Shown here: one piece after another, positions 1-7,018 of the stretch
How positions within the stretch are numbered: the first letter of the stretch is position 1
Layout: the number at the start of each line of letters is the position of its first letter
Assembly (NCBI GenBank): GCA_050179135.1
Contig: JBFXFK010000192.1
Span: forward strand, 1 to 9,109
Direction of reading: 5' to 3'
Source: UBA4064 sp050179135
GTDB taxonomy: Bacteria; Desulfobacterota; Desulfobacteria; Desulfobacterales; Desulfatirhabdiaceae
Length of the DNA stretch: 9,109 nt
The notes under the pieces: generated by a model
What the model was told of the DNA's origin: nothing
Databases searched by the model: none
What the model saw: the letters and a program-made list of their open reading frames with translations, nothing else
Position numbers and translations under genes: made by a program

Positions 1-739
1 TGTGATGAAGCAGTTGTTCAATATTCTGCAGGTCTTCAATCGAATTGATTCCTATAATTTCAATCGGATCTTTACCCATGACGGTTCCGATGGACAAATT
101 CTCCGATCGTCCGCACCGAATGATATCAGTCAAATAAAATTCTTTTTGCACGTTGTTGCGATCAATCTTTTGAAGTAGTCGAGCCAGCACAGAACGCTTG
201 ACTGCATAAATTCCGGTATTGACGATATTTATTTTTTTTTGATCCGGATCTGCATCTGCTTCTTCAACAATGCCTGCCAATTCATTCATTTCATTAAAAA
301 TGATGCGTCCATATCCCTTTGGATTTTCAACCCGAGTCACCAGGACCGTAATATCAGACTGGCTGGACACATGGGTCGACATAAGATGATTCAGGGTATC
401 ATGCCGAATTAACGGTGTATCCCCACAGAGAATAATGACCTGTGATACATCAGCACCCAATGCCGGCAAAACACATTGTACCGCATGGCCGGTGCCAAGC
501 TGGTTTTCCTGCAGAATAAAGTTTACTTTGGCGAATTTCAGAATTTCGATTCGGACAAGATCGGCCTGATATCCAACAACGACATAAATATTGTTTGAAA
601 CCAGTTTCTGCGCAGCATGAATAATATAGTAAATCATGGGTAGCCGCTGTAATTCATGGAGAACCTTGGGCTTTGTGGATCGCATCCGCTTACCCAGTCC
701 CGCTGCCAGAATAATCACTGCATGATGATTGGAATCCAT
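1..739 (-). CDS. glmU: GlmU, N-terminal uridylyltransferase part (3' end outside window)
   Basis: Bifunctional N-acetylglucosamine-1-phosphate uridylyltransferase / glucosamine-1-phosphate acetyltransferase, a cytosolic enzyme that makes UDP-GlcNAc for peptidoglycan and lipopolysaccharide. My own translation gives 246 open codons without a stop to the window edge. Seen in order: the nucleotide-binding LAAGLGKRM loop (residues 11-19) with Lys25 in TKPKVLH, QLGTGHA (80-86), CGDTPL with the metal-binding Asp107, KGYGRI (about 140), an EEADA stretch, NTGIYAV, EFYLTDII, and a GINSIEDL stretch near the cut end. These are the GlmU pyrophosphorylase motifs in the usual spacing. The left-handed beta-helix acetyltransferase domain, if present, lies outside the window, so a single-domain sugar nucleotidyltransferase cannot be fully excluded. 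I chose the ATG at 739 because it puts the catalytic loop at the family's usual distance, with GGGA about 12 nt upstream. An in-frame ATG at 820 would add 27 unlikely residues and lacks a ribosome-binding site. It follows the atp terminator and so probably has its own promoter. Confidence 0.9.
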   Translation of the reverse strand, partial: MDSNHHAVIILAAGLGKRMRSTKPKVLHELQRLPMIYYIIHAAQKLVSNNIYVVVGYQADLVRIEILKFAKVNFILQENQLGTGHAVQCVLPALGADVSQVIILCGDTPLIRHDTLNHLMSTHVSSQSDITVLVTRVENPKGYGRIIFNEMNELAGIVEEADADPDQKKINIVNTGIYAVKRSVLARLLQKIDRNNVQKEFYLTDIIRCGRSENLSIGTVMGKDPIEIIGINSIEDLQNIEQLLHH

Positions 740-893
740 ATGATGATTTTTCCCGGATATAGCTTTCAAGATAAAGATTTTGGGTGCATTATGGGTCAGG
801 GATGGCCGAGGGTGTTTCATGGCGTCAGCCGCTAAAGGCCTATCCCCTCCCTGCTGCCTTCACAAAACAATTATCGTAAAAGTTATAGATCAT
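740..893. other. Spacer between glmU and the atp terminator
   Basis: This stretch must hold the glmU promoter if glmU is not read from elsewhere, but I find no convincing -35/-10 pair. On the minus strand a TACGAT hexamer lies near 868-873 without a good partner, and a purine-rich GGGAGGGG sits at about 844-851, too far (over 20 nt) from the in-frame ATG at 820 to be its ribosome-binding site. The glmU reading frame is open upstream to a TGA at 860-862. No RNA gene, repeat or small ORF with a ribosome-binding site is visible. Confidence 0.4.
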
Positions 894-933
894 AAAAAGA
901 AAAAGGCAAATCATCTGTGATGATTTGCCTTTT
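894..933 (-). terminator. Rho-independent terminator of the atp operon
   Basis: A perfect 11-bp stem (GGCAAATCATC at 905-915 against its complement at 919-929) with a 3-nt loop is extended by four A-T pairs (901-904 with 930-933). In the minus direction it runs into a T-rich tract, TTTTTCTTTTT (904-894). It starts 17 nt after the atpC stop. In the plus direction the T run is only four bases, so termination there should be weaker; no plus-strand gene is present to need it. Confidence 0.93.
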
Positions 934-950
934 AAATAAAATAAAGATGG

Positions 951-1364
951 CTATCTTCGGGTTTCAGCCAGCCTGAGACGGTGCAATGCCCGTTGCAGGG
1001 CAGCCCGTGCACGAACAAAATCCAGATCCTCTCCTTTTGGGCGCGCCATTCTTTCCATCGCACGTTCATAAGCGGATTTTGCTCTTTCAAGATTGATATC
1101 GCGTCTTCTTTCCGCCGACTGCGTCAGTATTGTCACCTTGTCGGGCAAAGCTTCTGCAAATCCGCCGTTTACAAAGACATATCGTTCAACGCCGCCGGCA
1201 TCCTTATATTTAACAATGCCAACTTTCAGGGTTGTCAGAAAAGGCGTGTGTCCTATTAAAACGCCAAATTCACCCAGAGTTCCAGGAGAAACAACGATCT
1301 GCGCGTCTTCGCTGACAACGATTTTTTCCGGAGTAACCACTTCTAAGCGAATATTTCCGGCCAT
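951..1364 (-). CDS. atpC: ATP synthase epsilon subunit
   Basis: Epsilon is part of the F1 central stalk. It binds gamma and the c-ring and in many bacteria inhibits ATP hydrolysis. The 137-residue product has the usual length and two parts: an N-terminal beta-sandwich (about 1-85) with the typical VVTPEK start, SPGTLGEFGVLIGHTPF and VNGGFAE stretches, and a C-terminal helical hairpin (about 86-137) rich in Arg, Glu and Ala. At residues 90-95 the sequence is INLERA where ATP-binding epsilon subunits have I/L-D-x-x-R-A, so the Asp is replaced by Asn. The ATG at 1364 follows GAGGGT at a spacing of about 8 nt, inside the 18-nt gap after atpD. It is the last gene of the operon; the terminator follows at once. 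Confidence 0.96.
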   Translation of the reverse strand: MAGNIRLEVVTPEKIVVSEDAQIVVSPGTLGEFGVLIGHTPFLTTLKVGIVKYKDAGGVERYVFVNGGFAEALPDKVTILTQSAERRRDINLERAKSAYERAMERMARPKGEDLDFVRARAALQRALHRLRLAETRR

Positions 1365-1382
1365 GAGTTTTACCCTCGATTG

Positions 1383-2804
1383 TTATTTGTTGGCTTCTGC
1401 CATTTTTTTGGCTTTTGCAACAGCATCTTCGATGCCACCGACCATATAGAAAGCCTGTTCGGGAAGATCATCGTGCTTTCCATCACAAATTTCTTTAAAT
1501 CCACGAACCGTATCCGCTATTTTGACATACGCACCTTTCATACCGGTAAATGTCTCTGCAACATGGAATGGCTGTGATAGAAATCGCTGCATTTTCCGGG
1601 CTCTGGAAACGGTCAGCTTATCTTCATCGGAAAGCTCATCAATACCCAGAATGGCAATAATATCCTGAAGTTCTTTGTATTTCTGAAGGATTACCTGGAC
1701 TTTTCGCGCAACCGAATAGTGTTCATCCCCAATGTAGGAAGCATCCAGAATACGGGAGGTCGAGTCAAGTGGATCAACCGCAGGATAAATGCCCAATTCT
1801 GCAATCTGACGGGATAAAACAACAGTTCCATCAAGATGCGCAAATGTCGTGGCCGGGGCCGGGTCGGTCAAGTCATCAGCAGGTACGTACACACACTGAA
1901 CGGCTGTAATGGAACCCTTGTCAGTGGAGGTGATGCGCTCCTGAAGACCACCAAGATCAACAGCCAGAGTTGGCTGATAACCAACAGCAGACGGCATACG
2001 GCCAAGGAGTGCGGAGACCTCTGATCCAGCCTGGGTAAACCGGAATATATTATCAATAAAAATCAGCACATCCTGACCTTCAATATCCCGGAAGTATTCC
2101 GCAGCAGTCAGGGCGGAGAGTGCAACCCGTGACCGGGCTCCAGGTGGCTCGGTCATCTGACCATAAATCAGGGCGGCCTTGGGTAAAACACCGGAATCCT
2201 TCATTTCATGATACAGGTCATTGCCTTCACGGGTTCTTTCACCGACACCTGCAAACACAGATATGCCACCGTGATGCATGGCGATATTGTTGACCATTTC
2301 CATCATGATAACGGTTTTTCCAACACCAGCGCCACCAAAAAGCCCCATTTTACCACCACGGGGAAATGGAACCAGAAGATCGATGACCTTTACACCGGTT
2401 TCAAGAACCTTGACGGTTGTATCCTGCTCGGTAAATTTGGGGGCAAGTCTGTGAATGGGCATCATCTTTTCCTGACTGATGGGCCCGAGACCATCGACCG
2501 GTTTGCCGACAACATTCAAGACACGACCAAGACCCGCCTGCCCTACCGGCATCATAATGGGTTTTCCGGTATCTTTAACCGGCATACCTCTGACCAGACC
2601 ATCGGTAACATCCATAGCAACAGCTCTGACAACATTATCCCCCAGATGCTGGGCAACTTCCACGACCAGATTATCGGGTTCATCACTAATAGACGTATTG
2701 CTGATCAGCAGTGCGGTCAGGATATGGGGCAGTTGCCCCTGTTCAAACTCCACATCCACAACAGGTCCCATAACCTGTTTAATATAGCCAATATTTTCTC
2801 CCAT
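1383..2804 (-). CDS. atpD: ATP synthase beta subunit
   Basis: Catalytic subunit of F1; three copies alternate with alpha and make ATP from ADP and phosphate. At 473 residues it has the normal length. Visible in order: N-terminal beta-barrel (about 1-80), Walker A GGAGVGKT (157-164) with Lys163 and Thr164, GERTREG with the catalytic Glu189, Walker B VLIFID ending in Asp251, the alpha/beta family signature PAVDPLDSTS (341-350) followed by Arg351, and a C-terminal helical domain with DELSDED (389-395), a conservative variant of the usual DELSEED loop. All catalytic residues are present, so the enzyme should be active. The ATG at 2804 follows a full AGGAGG at 7 nt, the strongest ribosome-binding site in the window, which fits the threefold need for this subunit. 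It lies 41 nt after atpG and 18 nt before atpC. Confidence 0.98.
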   Translation of the reverse strand: MGENIGYIKQVMGPVVDVEFEQGQLPHILTALLISNTSISDEPDNLVVEVAQHLGDNVVRAVAMDVTDGLVRGMPVKDTGKPIMMPVGQAGLGRVLNVVGKPVDGLGPISQEKMMPIHRLAPKFTEQDTTVKVLETGVKVIDLLVPFPRGGKMGLFGGAGVGKTVIMMEMVNNIAMHHGGISVFAGVGERTREGNDLYHEMKDSGVLPKAALIYGQMTEPPGARSRVALSALTAAEYFRDIEGQDVLIFIDNIFRFTQAGSEVSALLGRMPSAVGYQPTLAVDLGGLQERITSTDKGSITAVQCVYVPADDLTDPAPATTFAHLDGTVVLSRQIAELGIYPAVDPLDSTSRILDASYIGDEHYSVARKVQVILQKYKELQDIIAILGIDELSDEDKLTVSRARKMQRFLSQPFHVAETFTGMKGAYVKIADTVRGFKEICDGKHDDLPEQAFYMVGGIEDAVAKAKKMAEANK

Positions 2805-2845
2805 TTAAAATCCTCCTATCGATCGACATGCGGCCGAGAATCCGG

Positions 2846-3736
2846 TTAACCTTTCAAAGCTTCTGCACCACCGACAATATCCATCAAATCTGCAGTAATG
2901 GCAGACTGCCTGGCCTTGTTATACGCCAGTGTCAGACTGCCAATCATATCATTGCACGCTTTCGTCGCATTATCCATGGCAACCATTCGGGCTGCATGCT
3001 CACTGGCAGACGTCTCCAGAAGCGCCCGGTGAATCTGCACATAAACATGTGTGGGCATCAGATCGCCCAACAATTCATCCGATGAGGGTTCACAGATGTG
3101 CTCTGCGAGATACGGCTGATTGCTGTCAATCTCTGTTTTTTCAGATTTTTCCGGAATTATTGGCAGAATTTGCCGGACAACCGGCGTTTGTTTTGAAACC
3201 GTCCGGAATTCGGGAAATATAACATACACTTCATCAACAGTTCCTTTTAAAAACTGATCCACCATCGTTTGTCCGACATGGGATGAAACATGGAATCCGA
3301 TTCGTGATCCGATGATGCCGATGTGTTCTGAAAGGATGGTATTTGACGTTTTTCGACACCAGTCACGACCCTTTTTTCCAAAGGTGACAAAAGAAATCTG
3401 AATATCTTTTTCTTTCAGTTCTTTTGAAAACTTGTCGGCACGGGTAACCAGATTGGCATTGAATCCACCACACAAGCCTCTGTCGGATGTGCAAACAATG
3501 ATATTGACTTTTTTGACTTCACTCCGTGGAACCGTAAGCGGACTGGCGCCTTCACCCGACTTTTCGACCAGGCTGTCCAGGACTTCAGCAAATTTATTGG
3601 CATAAGGACGAAAGGCTTCCATATTTTGCTGAGCGCCGCGAAGTTTGGACGCTGCAACCATGTTCATGGCTTTCGTAATTTGCTTGGTCTTTTTTACGGC
3701 GCTGATCTTCATTTTGACTTCTTTTAATTGTGCCAT
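2846..3736 (-). CDS. atpG: ATP synthase gamma subunit
   Basis: Gamma is the rotating central shaft of F1, coupling c-ring rotation to conformational change in the alpha/beta hexamer. The 296-residue product shows the two terminal helices that form the coiled-coil shaft: the N-terminal MKISAVKKTKQITKAMNMVA pattern with SKLRGAQ, and a C-terminal helix ending in KARQSAITADLMDIVGGAEAL. The Rossmann-like middle domain has the conserved TSDRGLCGGFN stretch (about 83-93). Length and termini match the family. The ATG at 3736 is preceded by AAGGGCG about 10 nt upstream, a weak ribosome-binding site. The gene sits 54 nt after atpA, a gap with no terminator or clear promoter, and 41 nt before atpD. Confidence 0.97.
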   Translation of the reverse strand: MAQLKEVKMKISAVKKTKQITKAMNMVAASKLRGAQQNMEAFRPYANKFAEVLDSLVEKSGEGASPLTVPRSEVKKVNIIVCTSDRGLCGGFNANLVTRADKFSKELKEKDIQISFVTFGKKGRDWCRKTSNTILSEHIGIIGSRIGFHVSSHVGQTMVDQFLKGTVDEVYVIFPEFRTVSKQTPVVRQILPIIPEKSEKTEIDSNQPYLAEHICEPSSDELLGDLMPTHVYVQIHRALLETSASEHAARMVAMDNATKACNDMIGSLTLAYNKARQSAITADLMDIVGGAEALKG

Positions 3737-3790
3737 ATGAAATCGCCCTTATCTTAAGTCATCAAAAGGTTAATACGTTTAATATCACGC

Positions 3791-5308
3791 TTATTTAATG
3801 GTATCCTTGAATTCATCATCATATTCTGCCAGCGCTTTTTTAAGCATATTTTCAATTTCTTCGTTGATGACTTTTTTCTCGGCAATTTCCGTAAATATTT
3901 TCGGATGTCTTTCTTCGACAAAGGAATACAGACCGGCCTCGAATTTGGCAACGACATCAATTGGATATTTATCGAGATACCCCCGTGTTCCCGCATAAAG
4001 AATCACCACCTGCCGTTCCATGGGTAACGGACGGTACAGCGGCTGTTTCAGCAGCTCAACCAATCGCGCCCCGCGAGTCAACTGCTGCTGGGTTCCTTTA
4101 TCAAGATCACTGCCGAATGCTGCAAAGGCCTCAAGCTCACGATACTGTGCAAGATCCAGACGAAGCGTTCCGGCAACCTGTTTCATGGCCTTGGTCTGGG
4201 CAGCGCCACCGACGCGGCTGACTGAAAGACCAACATTGATGGCTGGGCGGACACCCGCAAAAAACAGCTTGGGTTCAAGATAAATTTGACCGTCAGTGAT
4301 TGAAATAACGTTTGTTGGAATGTATGCCGATACGTCACCAGCCTGGGTTTCAATAATCGGAAGTGCTGTCAATGATCCGGCACCAAGCTCATCATTCAGT
4401 TTGGCAGATCGTTCCAGCAATCTGGAGTGGTTATAAAAAATGTCACCCGGATAGGCTTCACGTCCTGGGGGGCGTCTCAACAAGAGGGATACCTGACGGT
4501 ATGAGGCAGCCTGTTTGGACAAATCGTCATAAATGATGAGGGAATGTTTTTTGTTGTCCCGGTAGTATTCGGCCATGGCACATCCGGCATAGGGGGCCAC
4601 GTACTGAAGTGTTGCGGGGTCACTGGCGCATGCAGCTACGACAGTGGTATAGGCCATGGCGCCATGTTTTTCCAGAATGGCCACGACTTGGGCAACTGTT
4701 GATTTTTTCTGTCCACAGGCAACATAAATACAGTAAACATCCTGGCCTTTCTGACTCAGAATTGAGTCGATGGCAATGGATGTTTTTCCAATCTGACGGT
4801 CGCCAATAATGAGCTCACGCTGACCTCTGCCCACGGGTGTCATGGCATCGATTGCCTTGATTCCCGTAATCATGGGCTCGTGAACACTTTTTCGGGCAAT
4901 AACGCCTGGCGCCACCATTTCCACCCGGCGAAATTCCTTGGCATCAATCGGACCTTTGCCGTCAATGGGTTCACCCACAGCAGAAACCACCCGTCCAAGG
5001 ACTGCCTCACCAACCGGAACCTGAGCAATTCTTCCTGTCCGCTTGACAATATCCCCTTCTTTGATCTCTGTGTCTTCACCCATGATGGCAATACCGACAT
5101 TGTCCTCTTCCAGATTGAGAACCAGCCCCAGAACTCCGCCCGCAAATTCGACCAGTTCCAGAGCCATGACTTTTTCCAGACCATAAACCCGGGCAATGCC
5201 ATCGCCGACAGATAAAACGACACCCGTCTCGCTGAGCTCAACCTTTTTATCGTAATCCTTGATTTGATCCTTAATAATCTGACTAATTTCTTCGGCTTTT
5301 AATTGCAT
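3791..5308 (-). CDS. atpA: ATP synthase alpha subunit
   Basis: Non-catalytic nucleotide-binding subunit of the F1 hexamer; it also supplies an arginine to the catalytic site on beta. The 505-residue product has the N-terminal stator-binding segment and beta-barrel (about 1-95), Walker A GDRQIGKT (169-176), Walker B LIIYDD (257-262), the family signature PAINVGLSVS (355-364) and the arginine finger Arg365 in SVSRVGG. The short loop at LNDELGAGSL lacks an insertion of about 11 residues that the E. coli protein has there, which accounts for most of the length difference and is common outside gammaproteobacteria. Start and stop are tightly set: the ATG at 5308 abuts the atpH TAA with no gap, and AAGGGGTGA lies just upstream inside atpH, suggesting translational coupling. 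Confidence 0.98.
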   Translation of the reverse strand: MQLKAEEISQIIKDQIKDYDKKVELSETGVVLSVGDGIARVYGLEKVMALELVEFAGGVLGLVLNLEEDNVGIAIMGEDTEIKEGDIVKRTGRIAQVPVGEAVLGRVVSAVGEPIDGKGPIDAKEFRRVEMVAPGVIARKSVHEPMITGIKAIDAMTPVGRGQRELIIGDRQIGKTSIAIDSILSQKGQDVYCIYVACGQKKSTVAQVVAILEKHGAMAYTTVVAACASDPATLQYVAPYAGCAMAEYYRDNKKHSLIIYDDLSKQAASYRQVSLLLRRPPGREAYPGDIFYNHSRLLERSAKLNDELGAGSLTALPIIETQAGDVSAYIPTNVISITDGQIYLEPKLFFAGVRPAINVGLSVSRVGGAAQTKAMKQVAGTLRLDLAQYRELEAFAAFGSDLDKGTQQQLTRGARLVELLKQPLYRPLPMERQVVILYAGTRGYLDKYPIDVVAKFEAGLYSFVEERHPKIFTEIAEKKVINEEIENMLKKALAEYDDEFKDTIK

Positions 5309-5860
5309 TTAGACACGCTCACCCCTTTTTAAAGATTCTTTCATGTTGAGTAATTGTGTTTTGATACTCCCATCCAAAACCAGATCACCTATTTTTGTCA
5401 CAATTCCACCAATCAGGTCCGAATCCTGGTGCACATCCAGGATAATTTGCTTACCCGTTTTTTTTGAAAGCGATAAGCGTATTTTCTCAACAGTTTCGGC
5501 TGAAAGTTCAGTTGCCGATGTCAGGCTGGCCCTGGCCACCCCTTTCAAATCATCGGCCAGTTTCTGATAAAAATCATTTATATGATTCAAAAAGCTGAAC
5601 CGTCCTTTGTCAAAGAGCAGATACACAAACGATCTCATTACGTTTGAAAGTTCCATTTTTTCAATTACGCTTTTCAGAACTTTTTGTCGTGCAGCAGCAG
5701 CGTACAATGGATTGCCGATCGTCTGTTCGAGCAGTTTATCACCTGTAAACAACTGGGTTACGCCATTTAATTCTTCCCGGTATTTTTCGGCGTTACCATC
5801 TCCCTTGCCGATTATCAGAAGCGCCTTCGCATATCGTCTTGCAATAGCCAAATTTTTCAT
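5309..5860 (-). CDS. atpH: ATP synthase delta subunit (OSCP)
   Basis: Delta caps the F1 head and joins it to the peripheral stalk made of b and b'. The 183-residue, largely helical protein has the N-terminal IARRYAKALL stretch typical of the family and the conserved C-terminal LIGGIVTKIGDLVLDGSIKT pattern followed by a QLLNMKESL helix. Length is normal. The ATG at 5860 abuts the TAG of atpF with no gap, preceded by AAGGTGG at about 8 nt. The TAA at its end in turn abuts the atpA start, so atpF, atpH and atpA form a translationally coupled chain. Confidence 0.96.
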   Translation of the reverse strand: MKNLAIARRYAKALLIIGKGDGNAEKYREELNGVTQLFTGDKLLEQTIGNPLYAAAARQKVLKSVIEKMELSNVMRSFVYLLFDKGRFSFLNHINDFYQKLADDLKGVARASLTSATELSAETVEKIRLSLSKKTGKQIILDVHQDSDLIGGIVTKIGDLVLDGSIKTQLLNMKESLKRGERV

Positions 5861-6472
5861 CTATGCAACCACCTTCTGTAAGTATTCATCAATCAGTTGA
5901 TTCTGGTCTTCCGGCGTAATTTTGCTTCGAATGACTTCTTCCGCTTTGACCAGCGCAGTTTCTATGATTTCCCGCTGCAGTATTTCCTTGGCCAGCTTGA
6001 ATTCATGTTCAATATTGCGCTTGGCCTGTTCCTCCAGCTTTTGAGCGGTCTGTTCGGCTTCCTTGAGAATTTTTGCTTTCGCGTCGTTACCCTGTTTGAC
6101 ATATTCCGAAATAATTTGATCAGCCTCCTGATTCAGGCGGGCAATCTGGGCATTGTATCTGGCCAGCTCTTTTTCAGCCGCATCTTTTTTGTTTTCCAGC
6201 TCTTCCAGTTGCTGCCGGATTCCCTTGATTCTGGAATCAAGCGCCTGTGCCACCGGTTTCTTTAACAGAAAAAAAAGACCAATTGCCAAAACTGCAAAAT
6301 TCATGACCCGATAGGTATCGGTATTCAGCCAGCCTTTGGTCCCTGGAGCTTCGCCGTGCCCTTCTTCCACCCCGGATGACGCAATCGCAACACCAAATGA
6401 AGTCATTAGAAGGATCAAACATGCAAAAATCACCATTTTACTGGAGGTACTGAATTTCATTTTGGATATCAT
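5861..6472 (-). CDS. atpF: ATP synthase b subunit with signal-peptide-like N-terminus
   Basis: Peripheral stalk subunit anchored in the membrane; a long helix reaches up to delta and keeps F1 from turning with the rotor. From the ATG at 6472 it has 203 residues, longer than a classical b (about 156). The extra length is N-terminal: a basic stretch, a hydrophobic core (about 13-31) and an AIA-SS site (29-33) that looks like a signal peptidase I site, then a polar linker with GEAPGTKGW. The ordinary membrane anchor follows (about 54-70, VMNFAVLAIGLFFLL), then KKPV and a long charged coiled coil. A GTG at 6475 is also possible, but the ATG at 6472 lies 7 nt after GGGGAGGG and gives a TGATG overlap with the atpF' stop, so I prefer it. 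b subunits with such a leader are known in Desulfobacterota. Confidence 0.93.
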   Translation of the reverse strand: MISKMKFSTSSKMVIFACLILLMTSFGVAIASSGVEEGHGEAPGTKGWLNTDTYRVMNFAVLAIGLFFLLKKPVAQALDSRIKGIRQQLEELENKKDAAEKELARYNAQIARLNQEADQIISEYVKQGNDAKAKILKEAEQTAQKLEEQAKRNIEHEFKLAKEILQREIIETALVKAEEVIRSKITPEDQNQLIDEYLQKVVA

Positions 6473-6897
6473 CACACAGCCCTCCCCAGAATTTTTTGGC
6501 TGATTGCATTCACCAGCGCGCCCAACTCTTTTTGCAGTGCATCTCTCACTGTTCCCGCATCGGTTGTGATACGGTTTTTTATTTCTGCCAGTTCGGCCTG
6601 AGCGCGGCTGTTAATTTTTTCGACAACTGCCTTTTCTTCATCAAATGCTGATTTGATCAGCAGCTCTTTTTCCTTTAGCCCCCTGGATCTGGCATCCCTT
6701 ATCCCGGCGGCAAACGCACTTTCTTTTTCCTGAACCTGGGAATTGCAGGAGTCGATTGCCTGATCAAGATGTGAAAATTTTTCCTTTCTCTGGAGCAACA
6801 TTTTTCGTATGGGTTTATACAGAACCATATTCATTGCCCATATCAGAAAAATGAAATTGATGATCTGAATAAACACGGATCCATCAATACTAATCAT
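6472..6897 (-). CDS. atpF': ATP synthase b' subunit
   Basis: Second, diverged b-type subunit; in organisms with b and b' the two form a heterodimeric peripheral stalk. The 141-residue product has one N-terminal membrane segment (about 6-26, VFIQIINFIFLIWAMNMVLY) with the usual KPIRKML exit, then a long charged helix with regular Glu, Lys and Ala, ending in ALVNAISQKILGRAV. It lacks the leader found in the neighbouring b. The ATG at 6897 follows GGGAGGG at about 7 nt, a strong ribosome-binding site. It is the first gene of the operon, directly downstream of the promoter region after rodA, and its TGA overlaps the atpF start. Confidence 0.93.
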   Translation of the reverse strand: MISIDGSVFIQIINFIFLIWAMNMVLYKPIRKMLLQRKEKFSHLDQAIDSCNSQVQEKESAFAAGIRDARSRGLKEKELLIKSAFDEEKAVVEKINSRAQAELAEIKNRITTDAGTVRDALQKELGALVNAISQKILGRAV

Positions 6898-6927
6898 ACA
6901 ATTCCCTCCCTTGATAATTGCTTGAAA

Positions 6928-6956
6928 ATTAAATCTTAAATGACGCCCCCAGACAA
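6928..6956 (-). promoter_or_regulatory. Candidate second (proximal) promoter for the atp operon
   Basis: TTGTCT (6956-6951) and TTTAAT (6933-6928) are separated by 17 nt, a 4/6 and 5/6 match to the sigma70 hexamers at ideal spacing. Transcripts would start near 6920-6922 and have a leader of only about 25 nt that still includes the atpF' ribosome-binding site. This is weaker than the distal candidate in the -35 box and could be chance in AT-rich DNA. Confidence 0.35.
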
Positions 6957-6969
6957 TGGAACATATGAA

Positions 6970-6984
6970 CGGAGTTTAACTCCG
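6970..6984. promoter_or_regulatory. 15-bp dyad at the predicted start of the distal atp promoter
   Basis: CGGAGTT-T-AACTCCG is a perfect inverted repeat with 7-nt arms and a single central base. It begins 4 nt after the -10 hexamer and covers the predicted transcription start. It could be an operator for a dimeric regulator, or a short hairpin at the mRNA 5' end. No T run follows on either strand, so it is not a rho-independent terminator for rodA. Confidence 0.5.
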
Positions 6985-6988
6985 AGGG

Positions 6989-7018
6989 TCTATAGCATTC
7001 GATTTGCAGGATTGTCAA
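6989..7018 (-). promoter_or_regulatory. Candidate sigma70 promoter of the atp operon (distal)
   Basis: A perfect -35 TTGACA (7018-7013) and a 4/6 -10 TATAGA (6994-6989) are separated by 18 nt. The -35 begins 7 nt after the rodA stop codon, and the predicted start near 6981-6983 gives a leader of about 85 nt before atpF'. This is the best promoter match in the window and stands exactly where the operon needs one. Confidence 0.6.

Noticed and set aside
2805..2845. Gap between atpG and atpD with a CGATCGAT palindrome and a CCGG/CGG mini-stem
   Set aside because: Too short and too weak to be a terminator or a convincing operator; its clear function is to carry the atpD AGGAGG site.
2208..2849. 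Plus-strand open frame of 213 codons opposite the 5' part of atpD and the end of atpG
   Set aside because: It lies antisense to highly conserved atpD, has no ribosome-binding site or recognisable domain, and its composition (many His, Thr, Asn) is what the reverse complement of atpD would give.
3737..3790. Gap between atpA and atpG, checked for an internal terminator or promoter
   Set aside because: Only a tiny CTTA/TAAG repeat is present; no GC-rich stem, T run or hexamer pair.
4870..5241. Minus-strand open frame of 123 codons overlapping atpA in another frame
   Set aside because: The atpA frame covers it fully with conserved sequence; the alternative product is Trp- and Ser-rich with no family resemblance.
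5897..6265. Plus-strand open frame of 122 codons rich in Phe and Leu, membrane-like
   Set aside because: It is the antisense of the Lys/Glu-rich coiled coil of AtpF; antisense of such codons (CTT, TTC) always looks hydrophobic.
6929..6964. Possible 11-residue leader peptide (MFHCLGASFKI) in the atp operon leader
   Set aside because: No ribosome-binding site at a suitable distance, no run of regulatory codons and no attenuator hairpin downstream.
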